Positions 9,765 to 20,414 of a stretch of 64,000 nt of DNA are shown here, one piece after another (position 1 is the stretch's first letter; the number at the start of each line of letters is the position of its first letter). The translations under genes were made by a program, and so were the position numbers. Source of the stretch: Marinobacterium ramblicola (GTDB lineage Bacteria; Pseudomonadota; Gammaproteobacteria; Pseudomonadales; Balneatricaceae); NCBI RefSeq assembly GCF_019084545.1, contig NZ_JAHREP010000003.1:124001-188000 (forward strand). Direction: 5' to 3'. The notes beneath the pieces were generated by a model. It was not told the origin of the DNA. It was given only the letters and a program-made list of their open reading frames with translations, and did no database searches.

Positions 9765-10454
9765 TCAGTAGGCAGCGGTGTCGATATCGCTGTACAGGCA
9801 TTTTAGCAGTGTGTCGAGCTTACGCGTATCTCGCACAAGGTGATCGCTGTTCCACTGTCTGGGGTCATCCTGACTGTGAATATAACCGTATAGGCAGGCG
9901 ATGGTGATCATGCCGGCGCGCTGTCCTGCCTCGATGTCGCGCTGATGGTCACCAATATAGAGTGTCGCCTCTGGCGGGCAGCCGATCTCCTGACAGGCCA
10001 GCAGCAGTGATTCGGGATCGGGTTTGCGGTTGCGGACCTGCTCCGGGCAGATCAGGCTGGAGCAGCGAGCGGAGAGGCCGAGCTGGTCGATAATGGCGCG
10101 ACTGAAACGCTCGGGTTTGTTGGTGACGATACCCCACTTGATCTGCTGTTCGTCGAGCCAGTCGAGCAGCAGGTCCATCCCTTCGAACAATCGGCTCTTG
10201 ACCATCATATGTTGTGCGTAGAGCGCCAGGAACTCTTCGAGCAGGGGCTCGACTTCGGGAGAGTTCGGCGAGAGCGAGAACGCGTTGCAAACCATCGCTC
10301 GCGCCCCGTCTGATACGCACTGGCGAAAACCGTCGCGCTCAACCGGTTCCAGGCCGCGATCGGCGCGCATTCTGTCCGCCACCCAGTAGAAATCGAGCGC
10401 GGTGTCGAGCAGTGTACCGTCCAGATCGAACAGTACGCCGCGGTAGCCTGCCAT
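9765..10454 (-). CDS. mupP: HAD phosphatase, probable MurNAc-6-phosphate phosphatase (Gph-like)
   Basis: 229-residue haloacid dehalogenase hydrolase. Motif I is FDLDGTLLDT (nucleophile Asp in DLDGT), motif II VTNKPERFS, motif III RKPDPESL and motif IV YIGDHQRDIEAG. By similarity alone it could be phosphoglycolate phosphatase. Its place between ubiG and yciK is the locus of Pseudomonas MupP, which dephosphorylates MurNAc-6-phosphate in cell-wall recycling; that assignment rests on synteny. The start ATG overlaps the ubiG stop by one base (TGATG), indicating translational coupling. Confidence 0.8.
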   Translation of the reverse strand: MAGYRGVLFDLDGTLLDTALDFYWVADRMRADRGLEPVERDGFRQCVSDGARAMVCNAFSLSPNSPEVEPLLEEFLALYAQHMMVKSRLFEGMDLLLDWLDEQQIKWGIVTNKPERFSRAIIDQLGLSARCSSLICPEQVRNRKPDPESLLLACQEIGCPPEATLYIGDHQRDIEAGQRAGMITIACLYGYIHSQDDPRQWNSDHLVRDTRKLDTLLKCLYSDIDTAAY

Positions 10455-11173
10455 CAGAGGGCGTCCCGGGTGGTGGCGACCATATAGTTGACGCTGACAT
10501 CTTCAGGGTCGAGACGGTAGACCTTGGTCAGGGGGTTGTAGACCAGTCCGGTCATCTCCCGTATCTGCAGACCGCTTGAGCGCAGCCACTGGCCGAGTTC
10601 GGCCGGGCGGATGAACTTGTTGAAGTCATGGGTGCCGTTGGGCACAAGTTTCAACACCCGCTCGGCGCCGACGATGGCGAACAGGTAGCTCTTTGGATTG
10701 CGGTTCAGCGTCGAAAAGAACAGCTGGCCGCCGGGCTTCGCCAGCCGGGCACAGGCGGCGATGATCGATGAGGGATCCGGAACGTGCTCGAGCATCTCCA
10801 TGCAGGTGACGATGTCGAACGACTCCGGTTCCTCTTCGGCCAGTTGTTCAACGGTGACCTGGCGGTAGCGAACGCTGACGCCGCTTTCGAGACCGTGCAG
10901 TTTGGCGACCTTCAGCGGTGCCTCGCCCATGTCGATGCCGGTGACCTCGGCGCCTCTTTTGGCCATCGATTCCGACAGTATGCCGCCGCCGCAGCCCACA
11001 TCCAGCACGCGCTTGCCGGCGAGCGGCGCGATGCGGTCGATAAAACCGACACGCAGTGGGTTGATGTCGTGCAGGGGTTTGAACTCACTCTCCCTGTCCC
11101 ACCAGCGGCTGGCCAGCTCCTCGAATTTAGCAATTTCCGCCGGGTCGATATTCTGTGTCTGGTTCTGGCTCAT
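10454..11173 (-). CDS. ubiG: Ubiquinone biosynthesis O-methyltransferase
   Basis: 239-residue SAM-dependent class I methyltransferase carrying out both O-methylations of ubiquinone synthesis at the inner membrane. Family start region [22 protein letters not shown] motif [18 protein letters not shown], then GIDMGE and a conserved NPLTKVYRL near the C-terminus. First gene of ubiG-mupP-yciK, divergent from gyrA. Confidence 0.96.
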   Translation of the reverse strand: MSQNQTQNIDPAEIAKFEELASRWWDRESEFKPLHDINPLRVGFIDRIAPLAGKRVLDVGCGGGILSESMAKRGAEVTGIDMGEAPLKVAKLHGLESGVSVRYRQVTVEQLAEEEPESFDIVTCMEMLEHVPDPSSIIAACARLAKPGGQLFFSTLNRNPKSYLFAIVGAERVLKLVPNGTHDFNKFIRPAELGQWLRSSGLQIREMTGLVYNPLTKVYRLDPEDVSVNYMVATTRDAL

Positions 11174-11305
11174 CGGTGTCTCAGTGCCTAGTGGTTTGAT
11201 CGGCGTATTCTAGCATCGCGAGGGGATCGCATTAAGTGTCGATGGCACGCCGCATCTATTGCTTATTTATTACTGGTTTCCTTGGCGTACCTGCTCCCTT
11301 CTCTG

Positions 11306-11314
11306 TGATATAAT
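11306..11314 (+). promoter_or_regulatory. Extended -10 promoter element upstream of gyrA
   Basis: TGATATAAT: a perfect TATAAT hexamer (11309-11314) with the TG extension, 64 bases before the gyrA start. No good -35 is seen, consistent with an extended -10 promoter. Confidence 0.6.
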
Positions 11315-11377
11315 TCCGCGGTTTTAAAAATGCGCTTCAGGCGCTGCAAGCCTTAGGAACCAAGGAAAGCTGAGCGA

Positions 11378-14020
11378 ATGGGTGATCTAGCCAAAGAAGT
11401 TCTGCCAGTCAATATCGAAGATGAGCTGAAACAGTCCTACCTCGATTACGCGATGAGTGTAATCGTCGGGCGAGCGCTGCCTGACGTGCGTGACGGCCTC
11501 AAGCCGGTACACCGCCGTGTACTCTTCGCGATGAACGAGCTGAACAACGACTGGAACAAACCATACAAGAAGTCGGCCCGTGTGGTCGGTGATGTGATCG
11601 GTAAATACCACCCGCACGGTGACAGCGCGGTGTATGACACCATCGTCCGTATGGCGCAGGATTTCTCCATGCGTTACATGCTGGTCGATGGCCAGGGTAA
11701 CTTCGGTTCCGTGGATGGCGACTCGGCAGCGGCGATGCGTTACACCGAGATCCGCATGGCCAAGATCTCCCACGAACTGCTGGCCGATCTCGACAAGGAA
11801 ACGGTGGATTACGTCGACAACTACGACGGCACCGAACGTATTCCCGCGGTACTGCCGACCCGGGTGCCGAACCTGCTGGTCAACGGCTCCGCCGGTATCG
11901 CCGTCGGTATGGCAACCAATATTCCGCCGCACAACCTGGGCGAGGTGGTGCGTGGCTGTATCGCGCTGATCGAAAATCCGGAGCTGAGCGTCGATGAACT
12001 GATGGAGTTCATCCCCGGCCCCGATTTCCCCACCGGCGGTATCATCAACGGCCGTGCCGGTATCCTGCAGGCCTATCGCACCGGCCGTGGCCGCATCTAT
12101 GTGCGCGCCAAGCACCATATCGAGGAGCACCCGAAGAACGGTCGCCCGATGCTGGTGATTACCGAGATCCCCTATCAGCTGAACAAGGCGCGTCTGATCG
12201 AGAAGATCGCCGAGCTGGTCAAAGAGAAGAAGATCGAGGGGATCAGTGAACTGCGTGACGAGTCCGATAAGGACGGCATGCGCATCGTGATCGAGCTTCG
12301 TCGCGGCGAAGTGCCCGAGGTGGTGATCAACAACCTGTTTGCCCAGACCGCACTACAGAGCGTGTTCGGCATCAACATGGTGGCGCTGGTCGACGGCCAG
12401 CCAAAGATCCTCGATCTGAAGAGCGCGCTGGAGTGCTTTATCCGCCACCGCCGCGAGGTGGTGACCCGGCGTACCGTCTACGAGCTGCGCAAGGCGCGCG
12501 AGCGCGGTCATGTACTGGAAGGTCTGGCGGTGGCGCTGGCCAACATCGATCCGGTGATCGAGTTGATCAAGCAGTCACCGACCCCGGCGGAGGCGAAAGA
12601 GCGCTTGATCGAGACCCCCTGGGCACCCGGCTCGGTGCTGGATATGCTCGAACGCGCCGGCGAAGATGCCTGCCGTCCGGACGATCTCGAACCCCAGTAC
12701 GGTCTGCGCGATGGTCACTATCACCTGTCGCCGGTTCAGGCCCAGGCGATCCTCGACCTGCGTCTGCACCGTCTGACCGGCCTTGAACACGAGAAGCTGC
12801 TCGGCGAGTATCGCGAACTGATCGACAAGATCGCCGAACTGCTGGAGATCCTGGGTTCCTACGAGCGCCTGATGGAGGTGATCCGTGAGGAACTGGACGC
12901 GATCGTCGCCGAGTACGCCGATGAGCGTCGTACCGAGATCCAGGCCTCGATGCAGGATCTGACCGTGGCCGACCTGATCACCGAAGAGGATATGGTGGTC
13001 ACCATCTCCCACGGCGGTTATGCCAAGACCCAGCCGATCAGCGCCTATCAGGCGCAGCGTCGTGGCGGCAAGGGCAAGTCGGCGACGGCGATGAAGGATG
13101 AGGATTTCATCGAGCACCTGCTGATCGCCAACACCCACGACACTATCCTCTGCTTCACTAACCACGGCAAGGTGTACTGGCGCAAGGTGTACGAGATTCC
13201 GCCGGCCAGCCGCACCTCGCGTGGTCGTCCGGTGGTCAATATCCTGCCGCTGGCCGAAGAGGAGCGGATCAGTGCGATCCTGCCGGTGAAGGAGTTCGAT
13301 GCCGAGCGCTTCATCTTCCTGGCCACAGCCAACGGCACGGTGAAAAAGACGCCGCTGGAGGCGTTCTCCCGTCCGCGCAGCACCGGCCTGATCGCGCTGG
13401 AGATCGTCGATGGCGACCGCCTGATCGGTGCCTCGATCACCAACGGCAACGACGACGTGATGCTGGTCACCAGCGCAGGCAAGGCGATTCGCTTCAACGA
13501 AAACGATGTCCGCGCCATGGGCCGTACCGCCCGCGGTGTGCGCGGCGTACGCCTTGACGAAGGCGCGTCGGTGATCTCGCTGATCATCCCGCGTGAGGGT
13601 GCCCGGGTGCTGACTGCATCGGTCAACGGTTTCGGCAAGCAGACCGCAGTGGAGGATTTCCCGCTGCGCGGACGTGGCGGTCAGGGTGTGATCGCGATGC
13701 AATGTACCGAGCGTAACGGTGAGCTGGCCGGTGCCGTACAGGTGCTCGATGGCGACGATGTCATGCTGATCAGCGATCGCGGTACGCTGGTGCGAACCCG
13801 CGCCGACGGTATCTCGACGCTGGGACGTAATACCCAGGGCGTGATGCTGATCCGCCTGTCTGAGGACGAGAAACTCTCCGGTCTGGCTCGAATCGAGGAG
13901 CCTGAAGAGGAGGAGGGCGAGCTGGAAGAGGGGGCGTCTGAGTTGGTGGAGGCCGATGGCGCTGCATCGACTGACGAACAGGACGACAGTGTAGCCGGCG
14001 ACGACGAGCCGGAAGCGTGA
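11378..14020 (+). CDS. gyrA: DNA gyrase subunit A
   Basis: 880-residue type II topoisomerase subunit that cuts and rejoins DNA as GyrA2GyrB2. The first 130 residues align without gaps to E. coli GyrA: catalytic Tyr122 (AMRYTEIR) and the quinolone region [12 protein letters not shown] with wild-type Ser83 and Asp87. The C-terminal beta-pinwheel begins with the GyrA box (QRRGGKGK), followed by an acidic tail. A ribosome site (AAGGAAAG) precedes the ATG. It leads the serC-pheA-hisC group but is separated by 89 bases and a weak hairpin. Confidence 0.99.
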   Translation: MGDLAKEVLPVNIEDELKQSYLDYAMSVIVGRALPDVRDGLKPVHRRVLFAMNELNNDWNKPYKKSARVVGDVIGKYHPHGDSAVYDTIVRMAQDFSMRYMLVDGQGNFGSVDGDSAAAMRYTEIRMAKISHELLADLDKETVDYVDNYDGTERIPAVLPTRVPNLLVNGSAGIAVGMATNIPPHNLGEVVRGCIALIENPELSVDELMEFIPGPDFPTGGIINGRAGILQAYRTGRGRIYVRAKHHIEEHPKNGRPMLVITEIPYQLNKARLIEKIAELVKEKKIEGISELRDESDKDGMRIVIELRRGEVPEVVINNLFAQTALQSVFGINMVALVDGQPKILDLKSALECFIRHRREVVTRRTVYELRKARERGHVLEGLAVALANIDPVIELIKQSPTPAEAKERLIETPWAPGSVLDMLERAGEDACRPDDLEPQYGLRDGHYHLSPVQAQAILDLRLHRLTGLEHEKLLGEYRELIDKIAELLEILGSYERLMEVIREELDAIVAEYADERRTEIQASMQDLTVADLITEEDMVVTISHGGYAKTQPISAYQAQRRGGKGKSATAMKDEDFIEHLLIANTHDTILCFTNHGKVYWRKVYEIPPASRTSRGRPVVNILPLAEEERISAILPVKEFDAERFIFLATANGTVKKTPLEAFSRPRSTGLIALEIVDGDRLIGASITNGNDDVMLVTSAGKAIRFNENDVRAMGRTARGVRGVRLDEGASVISLIIPREGARVLTASVNGFGKQTAVEDFPLRGRGGQGVIAMQCTERNGELAGAVQVLDGDDVMLISDRGTLVRTRADGISTLGRNTQGVMLIRLSEDEKLSGLARIEEPEEEEGELEEGASELVEADGAASTDEQDDSVAGDDEPEA

Positions 14021-14058
14021 TTCCGGCGCTGCTCGGTACGAAAGGTTAAGGTGTGAGC

Positions 14059-14091
14059 CTCCGGGGCGTGAGCTCCGGAGCGTTTCTTTTC
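14059..14091 (+). terminator. Possible weak terminator after gyrA
   Basis: Six-pair stem (14059-14064 with 14075-14080), ten-base loop, then CGTTTCTTTTC. Short stem and interrupted T tract, so read-through into serC is likely. Confidence 0.35.
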
Positions 14092-14109
14092 TGGAGTTAA
14101 TACTACACG

Positions 14110-15192
14110 ATGACGCGCAAACATAACTTCAGTGCCGGCCCTGCCGCGCTGCCGCAAGCTGTACTCGCCCGGGCTCAGGAGGAGATGCTCGACTGGCATG
14201 GCAAGGGGCTCTCCATCATGGAGATGAGTCACCGCAGCCAGGAGTTCGTTTCGGTGGCGGAAACGGCGGAGCAGGATCTGCGTGACCTGCTGGATATCCC
14301 CGCCAACTACAAGGTGTTGTTCCTGCAGGGCGGCGCAACCAGCCAGTTTGGCATGGTGCCGATGAACCTGCTGCGGGGCGCCGCTACTGCCGACTATATC
14401 GACACCGGTATCTGGTCGGGTAAGGCGATCGAGGAGGCCGCGCGCTACACCCGGGTTGGCCTGGTGGCCAGCAGCAAGGCGGAGAACTATACCCGGGTTC
14501 CCACCCAGGCGGAGTTGAAACTGAATCCCGCCGCTGCCTATGTGCATTACACCAGCAACGAGACCATCGGCGGTCTGGAGTACGATTACGTGCCGGAAAC
14601 CGGCGAGGTGCCGCTGGTGGTCGATATGTCCTCTGATATTCTGGCGCGGCCGATCGATGTCAGCCGCTACGGGCTGATCTATGCCGGCGCGCAGAAGAAT
14701 ATCGGTCCTGCCGGACTGACCGTGGTGATCGTGCGTGAGGGTCTGCTGGGCAACACCCTGGCCGGTACCCCGACCATGTTCGATTACAAGGTGCACGCGG
14801 ATGCTGATTCGATGAACAACACGCCGCCCACCTTCGCCTGGTACATGACCGGTCTGGTGTTCAAGTGGCTGAAAGAGCAGGGCGGTGTCGAAGGGATCGC
14901 CAAGATCAACGCGCGCAAGGCGGCGCGTCTCTACGCGGCGATCGATGGATCCGATTTCTACGCCAATCCGATCGCACCGGCCAACCGTTCGATCATGAAC
15001 GTGCCGTTTACGCTGGCCGATAGCTCGTTGGATAAACTGTTCCTGGAGCGGGCGGAAGCGGCGGGGCTGCTTAACCTCAAGGGGCATCGTTCGGTAGGCG
15101 GCATGCGCGCCAGTATCTACAATGCGGTGTCTGAAGAGTCTGTCGACGCACTGATCGCCTTTATGCAGGAGTTCGAGCGCACGGCCGGCTAG
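14110..15192 (+). CDS. serC: Phosphoserine aminotransferase
   Basis: 360-residue class V PLP aminotransferase of serine (and pyridoxine) biosynthesis: 3-phosphohydroxypyruvate plus glutamate to phosphoserine. Starts with the family signature HNFSAGPAALP. The PLP-binding lysine is Lys196 in AGAQKNIGPAGL. First of four consecutive amino-acid biosynthesis genes; pheA starts 24 bases after its stop. Confidence 0.98.
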   Translation: MTRKHNFSAGPAALPQAVLARAQEEMLDWHGKGLSIMEMSHRSQEFVSVAETAEQDLRDLLDIPANYKVLFLQGGATSQFGMVPMNLLRGAATADYIDTGIWSGKAIEEAARYTRVGLVASSKAENYTRVPTQAELKLNPAAAYVHYTSNETIGGLEYDYVPETGEVPLVVDMSSDILARPIDVSRYGLIYAGAQKNIGPAGLTVVIVREGLLGNTLAGTPTMFDYKVHADADSMNNTPPTFAWYMTGLVFKWLKEQGGVEGIAKINARKAARLYAAIDGSDFYANPIAPANRSIMNVPFTLADSSLDKLFLERAEAAGLLNLKGHRSVGGMRASIYNAVSEESVDALIAFMQEFERTAG

Positions 15193-15216
15193 CCTCCGGC
15201 AGTAGTGGAGAGAACG

Positions 15217-16326
15217 ATGAGCGATCAACAGCAAAATCAGGAACAGGCGCTCAGGGGCGTGCGCGACCGCATCGACCAGGTGGATCGCGAGATCCATCGT
15301 CTGCTGAACGAGCGTGCCCGCTGTGCCCAGGAAGTGGCGGAGATCAAGTCCCGCTTCGACAATCAGGATGCCGTGTTCTATCGACCTGAGCGCGAGGCGC
15401 AGGTGCTGCGCCGCGTTATGGCGCGCAACGAAGGACCGCTGCCGGATCAGGAGGTCGCGCGCCTGTTTCGCGAGATCATGTCCGTTTGTCTGGCGCTGGA
15501 GCAGCCGCTGGGGGTGGTGTTCCTCGGCCCGGAAGCGACCTTTACTCAGCAGGCGGCGCTGAAACATTTCGGCCACTCGGTACGCTGCTCGTCGGTCGAC
15601 AGTCTGGAAGCGGTGTTCCGTGATGTTGAGTCCGGACACGCCAACTACGGTGTGGTGCCGATCGAGAACGCCGCCGATGGCATGATCAGCCATACCCTGG
15701 ACCTGTTCAGCCGTTTCAATGTCAGCATCTGCGGTGAGGTGGAGCTGCGTACGCATCAGCACCTGCTGATGCGCGAGGAAGCGACGTTGGATCGGATCAA
15801 GGTGATCTATGCCCACCCCTTCGCGCTGAATCAATGTCATACCTGGTTGGACGCGCACTGTCCCGATGTGGAGCGGGTCGCGGTCAGCTCCAATGCCGAG
15901 GCGGCGCGTAAGGTGCAGGAGGCCAAGGGGGAGGCAGCGGCGATCGGCGGCGATATCGCGGTCGACCTGTTCAAATTGCAGGTGGTGCAGGCCAATATCG
16001 AGGATCAGCCCGACAGCACCACGCGCTATCTCGTTATTGGGCGCCAGGATGTGGGCCCGAGCGGGCAGGACAAAACCTCGATTCTGCTGATGGTACATGA
16101 TCGTCCTGGCGTGCTGTATGAGCTGCTGGACCCATTCCGGAAACGTAATATAAGCCTGACGCGTGTTGAAAGCCGCGCAGCTCCTCAATCGCAGTGGGAC
16201 ATGTTGTTCTACCTGGATTTTGAGGGGCACAGCGAGGACGAGGCTGTGCAGCAGGTGTTGGCAGAACTTGAGTCTGGTTCTGTCGAGCTCAAGCTTCTCG
16301 GGTCCTACCCGAAAGCGGTGCTCTGA
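15217..16326 (+). CDS. pheA: Bifunctional chorismate mutase/prephenate dehydratase
   Basis: 369 residues in three domains: AroQ chorismate mutase (about 8-95), prephenate dehydratase (about 98-275, GPEATFTQQAAL, TTRYL in place of the TRF motif) and a C-terminal ACT domain (about 286-365). It converts chorismate to phenylpyruvate. The ATG at 15217 has GGAGAG about five bases upstream; a GTG at 15205 overlaps that site and is rejected. In the ACT domain the phenylalanine-binding ESRP motif reads ESRA (318-321), which may change feedback inhibition. hisC follows 48 bases on. Confidence 0.96.
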   Translation: MSDQQQNQEQALRGVRDRIDQVDREIHRLLNERARCAQEVAEIKSRFDNQDAVFYRPEREAQVLRRVMARNEGPLPDQEVARLFREIMSVCLALEQPLGVVFLGPEATFTQQAALKHFGHSVRCSSVDSLEAVFRDVESGHANYGVVPIENAADGMISHTLDLFSRFNVSICGEVELRTHQHLLMREEATLDRIKVIYAHPFALNQCHTWLDAHCPDVERVAVSSNAEAARKVQEAKGEAAAIGGDIAVDLFKLQVVQANIEDQPDSTTRYLVIGRQDVGPSGQDKTSILLMVHDRPGVLYELLDPFRKRNISLTRVESRAAPQSQWDMLFYLDFEGHSEDEAVQQVLAELESGSVELKLLGSYPKAVL

Positions 16327-16374
16327 GTCGGAACTCTGAGCAGGAACTCTGAGCTGGAACTACGGAGCGACGCA

Positions 16375-17481
16375 ATGTCGATCGACTTTTACGCACTGGC
16401 GGTGCCAAGCATCGCCACCCTCAGCCCCTACCGTCCGGGTAAACCGGCCGGAGAGCTGGAACGGGAGCTGGGGCTGACCGATATCGTCAGTCTGGCCAGC
16501 AATGAGAACCCTCTCGGCCCCAGTCCACGCGCGCGAGCGGCAGCCACCGCTGCCCTGTCACGGCTCGAACGCTACCCCGACGGCGCGGGGTTCGAGCTCA
16601 AGGCGGCGCTGCATAAAGCCTATGGTATAAGCAGTGACCGGCTGACGCTGGGCAACGGCTCCAATGAGCTGCTCAACCTGGCGGCGCGTGCGTTCGTGCG
16701 CCCCGGTGATGAGGTGGTCTACTCCCAGTATGCTTTCGTTGCCTACGCCATTGCGGCGAAGGCCTGCCAGGCAGTGGCGGTCGAGGTGCCAGCGCGGGAT
16801 TATGCACATGATCTGCAAGCGATGGCCGAGGCGGTCAGCGAGCGCACGCGTCTTATCTATCTGGCCAATCCGAACAATCCGACTGGCACCTCATTCAGCG
16901 ATGTGGAGCTACGGGTATTTCTCGATGCGGTACCCGAGCGCGTGATCGTGGTACTCGATGAGGCGTATACGGAGTTTGTGGATCCCGAGGCAGGGCTGCC
17001 CAACGGTCTTGATCTTGTCGACGACTACCCCAACCTGATCGTGACCCGGACCTTCTCCAAAGCCTTTGGCTTGGCCGGGATGCGGGTCGGCTTTGCGGTG
17101 GCCAATGTGCAGATTTCGGATCTGATGAACCGCATTCGCGAGCCGTTCAACGTCAATGCCGCCGCGTTGGCGGCGGCAACCGCAGCACTCGAAGATCATG
17201 AATACCTGCAGCAAACGCTGGAGACTAACCGGCGGGGGCGGCAGCAGCTGGCCGAGGGGCTGGAGCGTCTTGGGCTGGCGTTTCTGGCTTCGCAAGGCAA
17301 CTTCCTGACTCTCGATCTGCAGCGCGACGCTCAACCGGTGTTCGAGGCACTGCTGCGTCAGGGAGTGATCGTGCGTCCCCTGCAACCCTACGCCATGCCC
17401 CGGCATCTTCGGGTCACGGTCGGTACCGAGCAGGAGAATCGGCGCTTTCTGGATGCACTGGCGAGGGCGTTGGCGTGCTGA
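16375..17481 (+). CDS. hisC: Histidinol-phosphate/aromatic amino acid aminotransferase
   Basis: 368-residue class I/II PLP aminotransferase. The PLP lysine is Lys229 in TRTFSKAFGLAG; NPNNPTG and the phosphate-binding MRVGF are present. HisC-type enzymes serve histidine synthesis and also transaminate phenylpyruvate and hydroxyphenylpyruvate. Its location between pheA and tyrA suggests the aromatic role (the HisC2 position in Pseudomonas). The last seven bases overlap the GTG start of tyrA-aroA. Confidence 0.93.
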   Translation: MSIDFYALAVPSIATLSPYRPGKPAGELERELGLTDIVSLASNENPLGPSPRARAAATAALSRLERYPDGAGFELKAALHKAYGISSDRLTLGNGSNELLNLAARAFVRPGDEVVYSQYAFVAYAIAAKACQAVAVEVPARDYAHDLQAMAEAVSERTRLIYLANPNNPTGTSFSDVELRVFLDAVPERVIVVLDEAYTEFVDPEAGLPNGLDLVDDYPNLIVTRTFSKAFGLAGMRVGFAVANVQISDLMNRIREPFNVNAAALAAATAALEDHEYLQQTLETNRRGRQQLAEGLERLGLAFLASQGNFLTLDLQRDAQPVFEALLRQGVIVRPLQPYAMPRHLRVTVGTEQENRRFLDALARALAC

Positions 17482-19691
17482 CGTTTTCTACCCGCCGGGT
17501 GCTGGTGATCGGCCTGGGTCTGATCGGCGGTTCGTTTGCGCGGGCGTTGCGTGCCAGAGGACTGGTCGATGAGGTGGTCGGTTACGACCGCAATCGTGGC
17601 GAATGCGAGCTGGGCCTGTCGCTGGGGGTGATCGATCGCATCGCCGATGATCTCGAGACGGCAGTAGGTTCTGCCGACCTGATCGTGCTGGCGGTGCCGG
17701 TCAAGGTGATGGAGCAGGTGCTGTCGGAGATCAAGCCCTGGCTGCGGCCGCAAACCCTGATCACCGATGTGGGCAGCACCAAGGGTAATCTGGTCGATGC
17801 CGCGCGCCGGTTGTTCGACCCGATACCGCCAGGTTTCGTCCCCGGCCATCCGATCGCCGGGACTGAGAAGAGCGGTGTCGGCGCTTCCGACGAGGAGCTC
17901 TTCGTCCGTCGTAAATTGATTTTGACCCCGCTACCGGAGTCCGATCCCGCTGCGACCTTGGCGATCGCCCGGTTGTGGCAGGGGGTTGGCTCGGAAGTGC
18001 TGCAGATGGAGGTGCGTCGCCACGATGAGGTGCTGGCGGCGACCAGCCATCTGCCCCATCTGCTGGCGTTTTCGCTGGTCGATACCCTGGCGCATGAGGC
18101 GGAGAATACCGATATCTTCCGCTATGCAGCCGGTGGTTTTCGCGACTTTACCCGCATTGCCGCCAGCGACCCGAGCATGTGGCACGACATCTGTTTTGCC
18201 AACCGTGAGCAGTTGCTGGCGCAGATCGACCGCTTTACCGACGGTGTGGCCAAGCTGCGCGATGCCGTCGCCCGTGGCGACAGTCAGTCGCTGCTGGGAA
18301 TCTTTACCCGTGCCAAATCTGCACGCGAACACTTCTCCCGCATCCTGGCCCGATCCGCCTATTCACCGGATCTACACAATCATCCGGTAACCTTCCGCGT
18401 CCGGCCCGGCAGCAGTATCAAGGGACAGGCGGATCTGCCCGGCGATCGATCGATCTCGCACCGGGCGGTGATGTTGGCTGCCCTGGCGGAAGGGGTGACC
18501 GATATCGAAGGTTTCCTCGAGGGTGAGGACAGCCTGGCAACGCTGCAGGCGTTTCGTGACCTGGGCGTGGTGATCGAGGGGCCGCATCAGGGACTGGTCA
18601 GAGTATACGGGGTCGGCCTGCACGGCTTGCAACCCCCGGTCGGTCCTCTCTATCTAGGCTCATCCGGTACGTCGATGCGGCTGTTGTGTGGCGTGCTGGC
18701 GGCGCAACCTTTCGCCACTGAGCTTTACGGCGACGAAGAATTGAGCCAGGTGTCGATGTCCGCCGTGGTCGAACCTCTGCGTCAGATGGGCGCGCAGATC
18801 GAAACCGCAGCGGGGGGCTGTCCGCCGTTGAAGATTAAGCCGGTTGAATCCTTTGCGGGTACCGGAAAGGTGCTAAGGGTGGCAAGCGCACAGGTGAAGT
18901 CGGCGCTGCTGCTGGCCGGACTCTATACTGAAACGCAAACCTGCATTGAGCAGGTCAAGCCATCCCGTGATCATACCGAGCGCATGCTAGGACGTTTTGG
19001 TTGTGAGGTGCGGGAGAGCGCAGGTCGACTGCAGCTGGCGCCGGGTGGAAAGCTTACCGCCGGGCAGCTTCGGGTACCGGGCGATCTATCGGCAGCGGCG
19101 TTCTTTATCGTGGCTGCGACGCTGAGCCGAGGTGCAGAGTTACTGCTGGAGCATGTCGGCATCAATCCGACCCGTAACGGCCTGCTGACCATATTGCAGC
19201 AGATGGGGGCCGATATCGAACTGCTCAATGTCCGCGACGATTGTGCGGAACCCGTGGCTGATATCCGTGTGCGTGACGCGGCATTGAAAGGGATCGAGAT
19301 ACCGGCCGAATGGCAGTCGCTGGCCTTGGATGAGTGCCCCGCCCTGATGATTGCGGCTGCTTGTGCCGAAGGGGAGACCAGGCTTCATACACAAGTCGAA
19401 GGCGGATTGGCAGCCAACAGACGGTTGAGCCTGATGTGTGAGGCGCTGAAGCAGTTGGGTGTGGATCTGCAGCTGGAGGCGAGTTGTCTGCGCATACGGG
19501 GTGGTCGTTTGCACGGTGGCCGAGTCAGTAGCGGCGGAGACCCGCGGGTGGCGATGGCACTGGCTGTTGCCGGCCACCTCGCCGGTGAGGAGCTCGATAT
19601 CGAGCAGTGTGCCTCGGTCGCACTGTTCTGTCCTGAGTTTGTCGATCAGGCCAGACGTATAGGAATTGCATTGTATAAGGAGGAGGGCTGA
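17475..19691 (+). CDS. Fused prephenate dehydrogenase / EPSP synthase-like protein with atypical AroA domain
   Basis: 738-residue fusion starting at a GTG that overlaps the hisC stop. TyrA half (about 8-295): NAD-binding [22 protein letters not shown] and [10 protein letters not shown], all intact. AroA half (about 303-735): shows the EPSP synthase fold signature ([35 protein letters not shown]), but key residues differ from the usual consensus: PGDRS for PGDKS, SQVSM for S-x-[11 protein letters not shown] where ELRVKESDR is expected, and GGDPR for [14 protein letters not shown] (394-403) has Leu at the E. coli Pro101 position. The reading frame is intact. TyrA function is secure; AroA activity is doubtful. 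Confidence 0.9.
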   Translation: MLTFSTRRVLVIGLGLIGGSFARALRARGLVDEVVGYDRNRGECELGLSLGVIDRIADDLETAVGSADLIVLAVPVKVMEQVLSEIKPWLRPQTLITDVGSTKGNLVDAARRLFDPIPPGFVPGHPIAGTEKSGVGASDEELFVRRKLILTPLPESDPAATLAIARLWQGVGSEVLQMEVRRHDEVLAATSHLPHLLAFSLVDTLAHEAENTDIFRYAAGGFRDFTRIAASDPSMWHDICFANREQLLAQIDRFTDGVAKLRDAVARGDSQSLLGIFTRAKSAREHFSRILARSAYSPDLHNHPVTFRVRPGSSIKGQADLPGDRSISHRAVMLAALAEGVTDIEGFLEGEDSLATLQAFRDLGVVIEGPHQGLVRVYGVGLHGLQPPVGPLYLGSSGTSMRLLCGVLAAQPFATELYGDEELSQVSMSAVVEPLRQMGAQIETAAGGCPPLKIKPVESFAGTGKVLRVASAQVKSALLLAGLYTETQTCIEQVKPSRDHTERMLGRFGCEVRESAGRLQLAPGGKLTAGQLRVPGDLSAAAFFIVAATLSRGAELLLEHVGINPTRNGLLTILQQMGADIELLNVRDDCAEPVADIRVRDAALKGIEIPAEWQSLALDECPALMIAAACAEGETRLHTQVEGGLAANRRLSLMCEALKQLGVDLQLEASCLRIRGGRLHGGRVSSGGDPRVAMALAVAGHLAGEELDIEQCASVALFCPEFVDQARRIGIALYKEEG

Positions 19692-20386
19692 TGTCCCGCC
19701 ATGAACAACAGACCCCCGTTGTGGCCGTTGATGGTCCCAGTGGATCGGGGAAGGGGACTATCTGCAGGCTTTTGGCTCAGAAACTGGGCTGGCATCTGCT
19801 CGATAGCGGCGCGCTCTACCGACTAACCGCGCTGGCGGCTCGTCACCATGGCGTCGGGCTGAATGATACCGAGGCACTGGTGGTATTGGCCGCGCACCTG
19901 GATGTGCAGTTTGTCGCAGGTAGCGGGGATGAGGAGGTGCAGATCATCCTCGAGGGCGAGGAGGTTACCCTTTCGATTCGCACTGAAGAGATCGGTAATG
20001 ACGCCTCGGTGGTGGCGGCCCAGGGGCCGGTGCGTGAGGCTCTGCTGAGTCGGCAGCGCGATTTTGCCCAGTTGCCGGGACTGGTTGCCGATGGTCGGGA
20101 TATGGGGACGGTGGTGTTCCCCGAGGCAACGCTGAAAATCTATCTTGATGCCAGTGCCGAAGAGCGCGCAAGGCGTCGTTATAACCAGTTGATTAGCAAG
20201 GGACTGGGTGCTAGCCTTGAAGTAATATTGGACGATATCAGAGCCCGCGATGATCGCGATATGAATCGCGCTGTCGCGCCTCTGAAACCGGCGCCAGATG
20301 CAATTATTCTTGATACCACCAAGATGACGATAGACGAGGTTCTGCTGGCGGTGCTGGACGAAGCAAGACATAGAGGGCTGCGCTGA
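19691..20386 (+). CDS. cmk: Cytidylate kinase
   Basis: 231-residue nucleoside monophosphate kinase phosphorylating CMP and dCMP. P-loop GPSGSGKGT near residue 16, LLDSGALYR for CMP binding, and the lid arginines in [11 protein letters not shown] and RARRRYNQL. The ATG overlaps the preceding stop by one base (TGATG). rpsA follows 28 bases later, the usual cmk-rpsA order. Confidence 0.97.
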   Translation: MSRHEQQTPVVAVDGPSGSGKGTICRLLAQKLGWHLLDSGALYRLTALAARHHGVGLNDTEALVVLAAHLDVQFVAGSGDEEVQIILEGEEVTLSIRTEEIGNDASVVAAQGPVREALLSRQRDFAQLPGLVADGRDMGTVVFPEATLKIYLDASAEERARRRYNQLISKGLGASLEVILDDIRARDDRDMNRAVAPLKPAPDAIILDTTKMTIDEVLLAVLDEARHRGLR

Positions 20387-20414
20387 CGCGGCTCCATTTT
20401 GAGGACCGAGTGTG

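Noticed and set aside
9765-10454. Plain phosphoglycolate phosphatase (gph)
   Set aside because: Not excluded by sequence, but the ubiG-mupP-yciK position favours MupP, so gph is kept only as the alternative.
13681-16230. Very long open frame on the minus strand opposite the gyrA end, serC and pheA
   Set aside because: Composition is an antisense shadow of GC-rich coding DNA (His/Arg/Gln-rich, no motifs), and three clear genes occupy the other strand.
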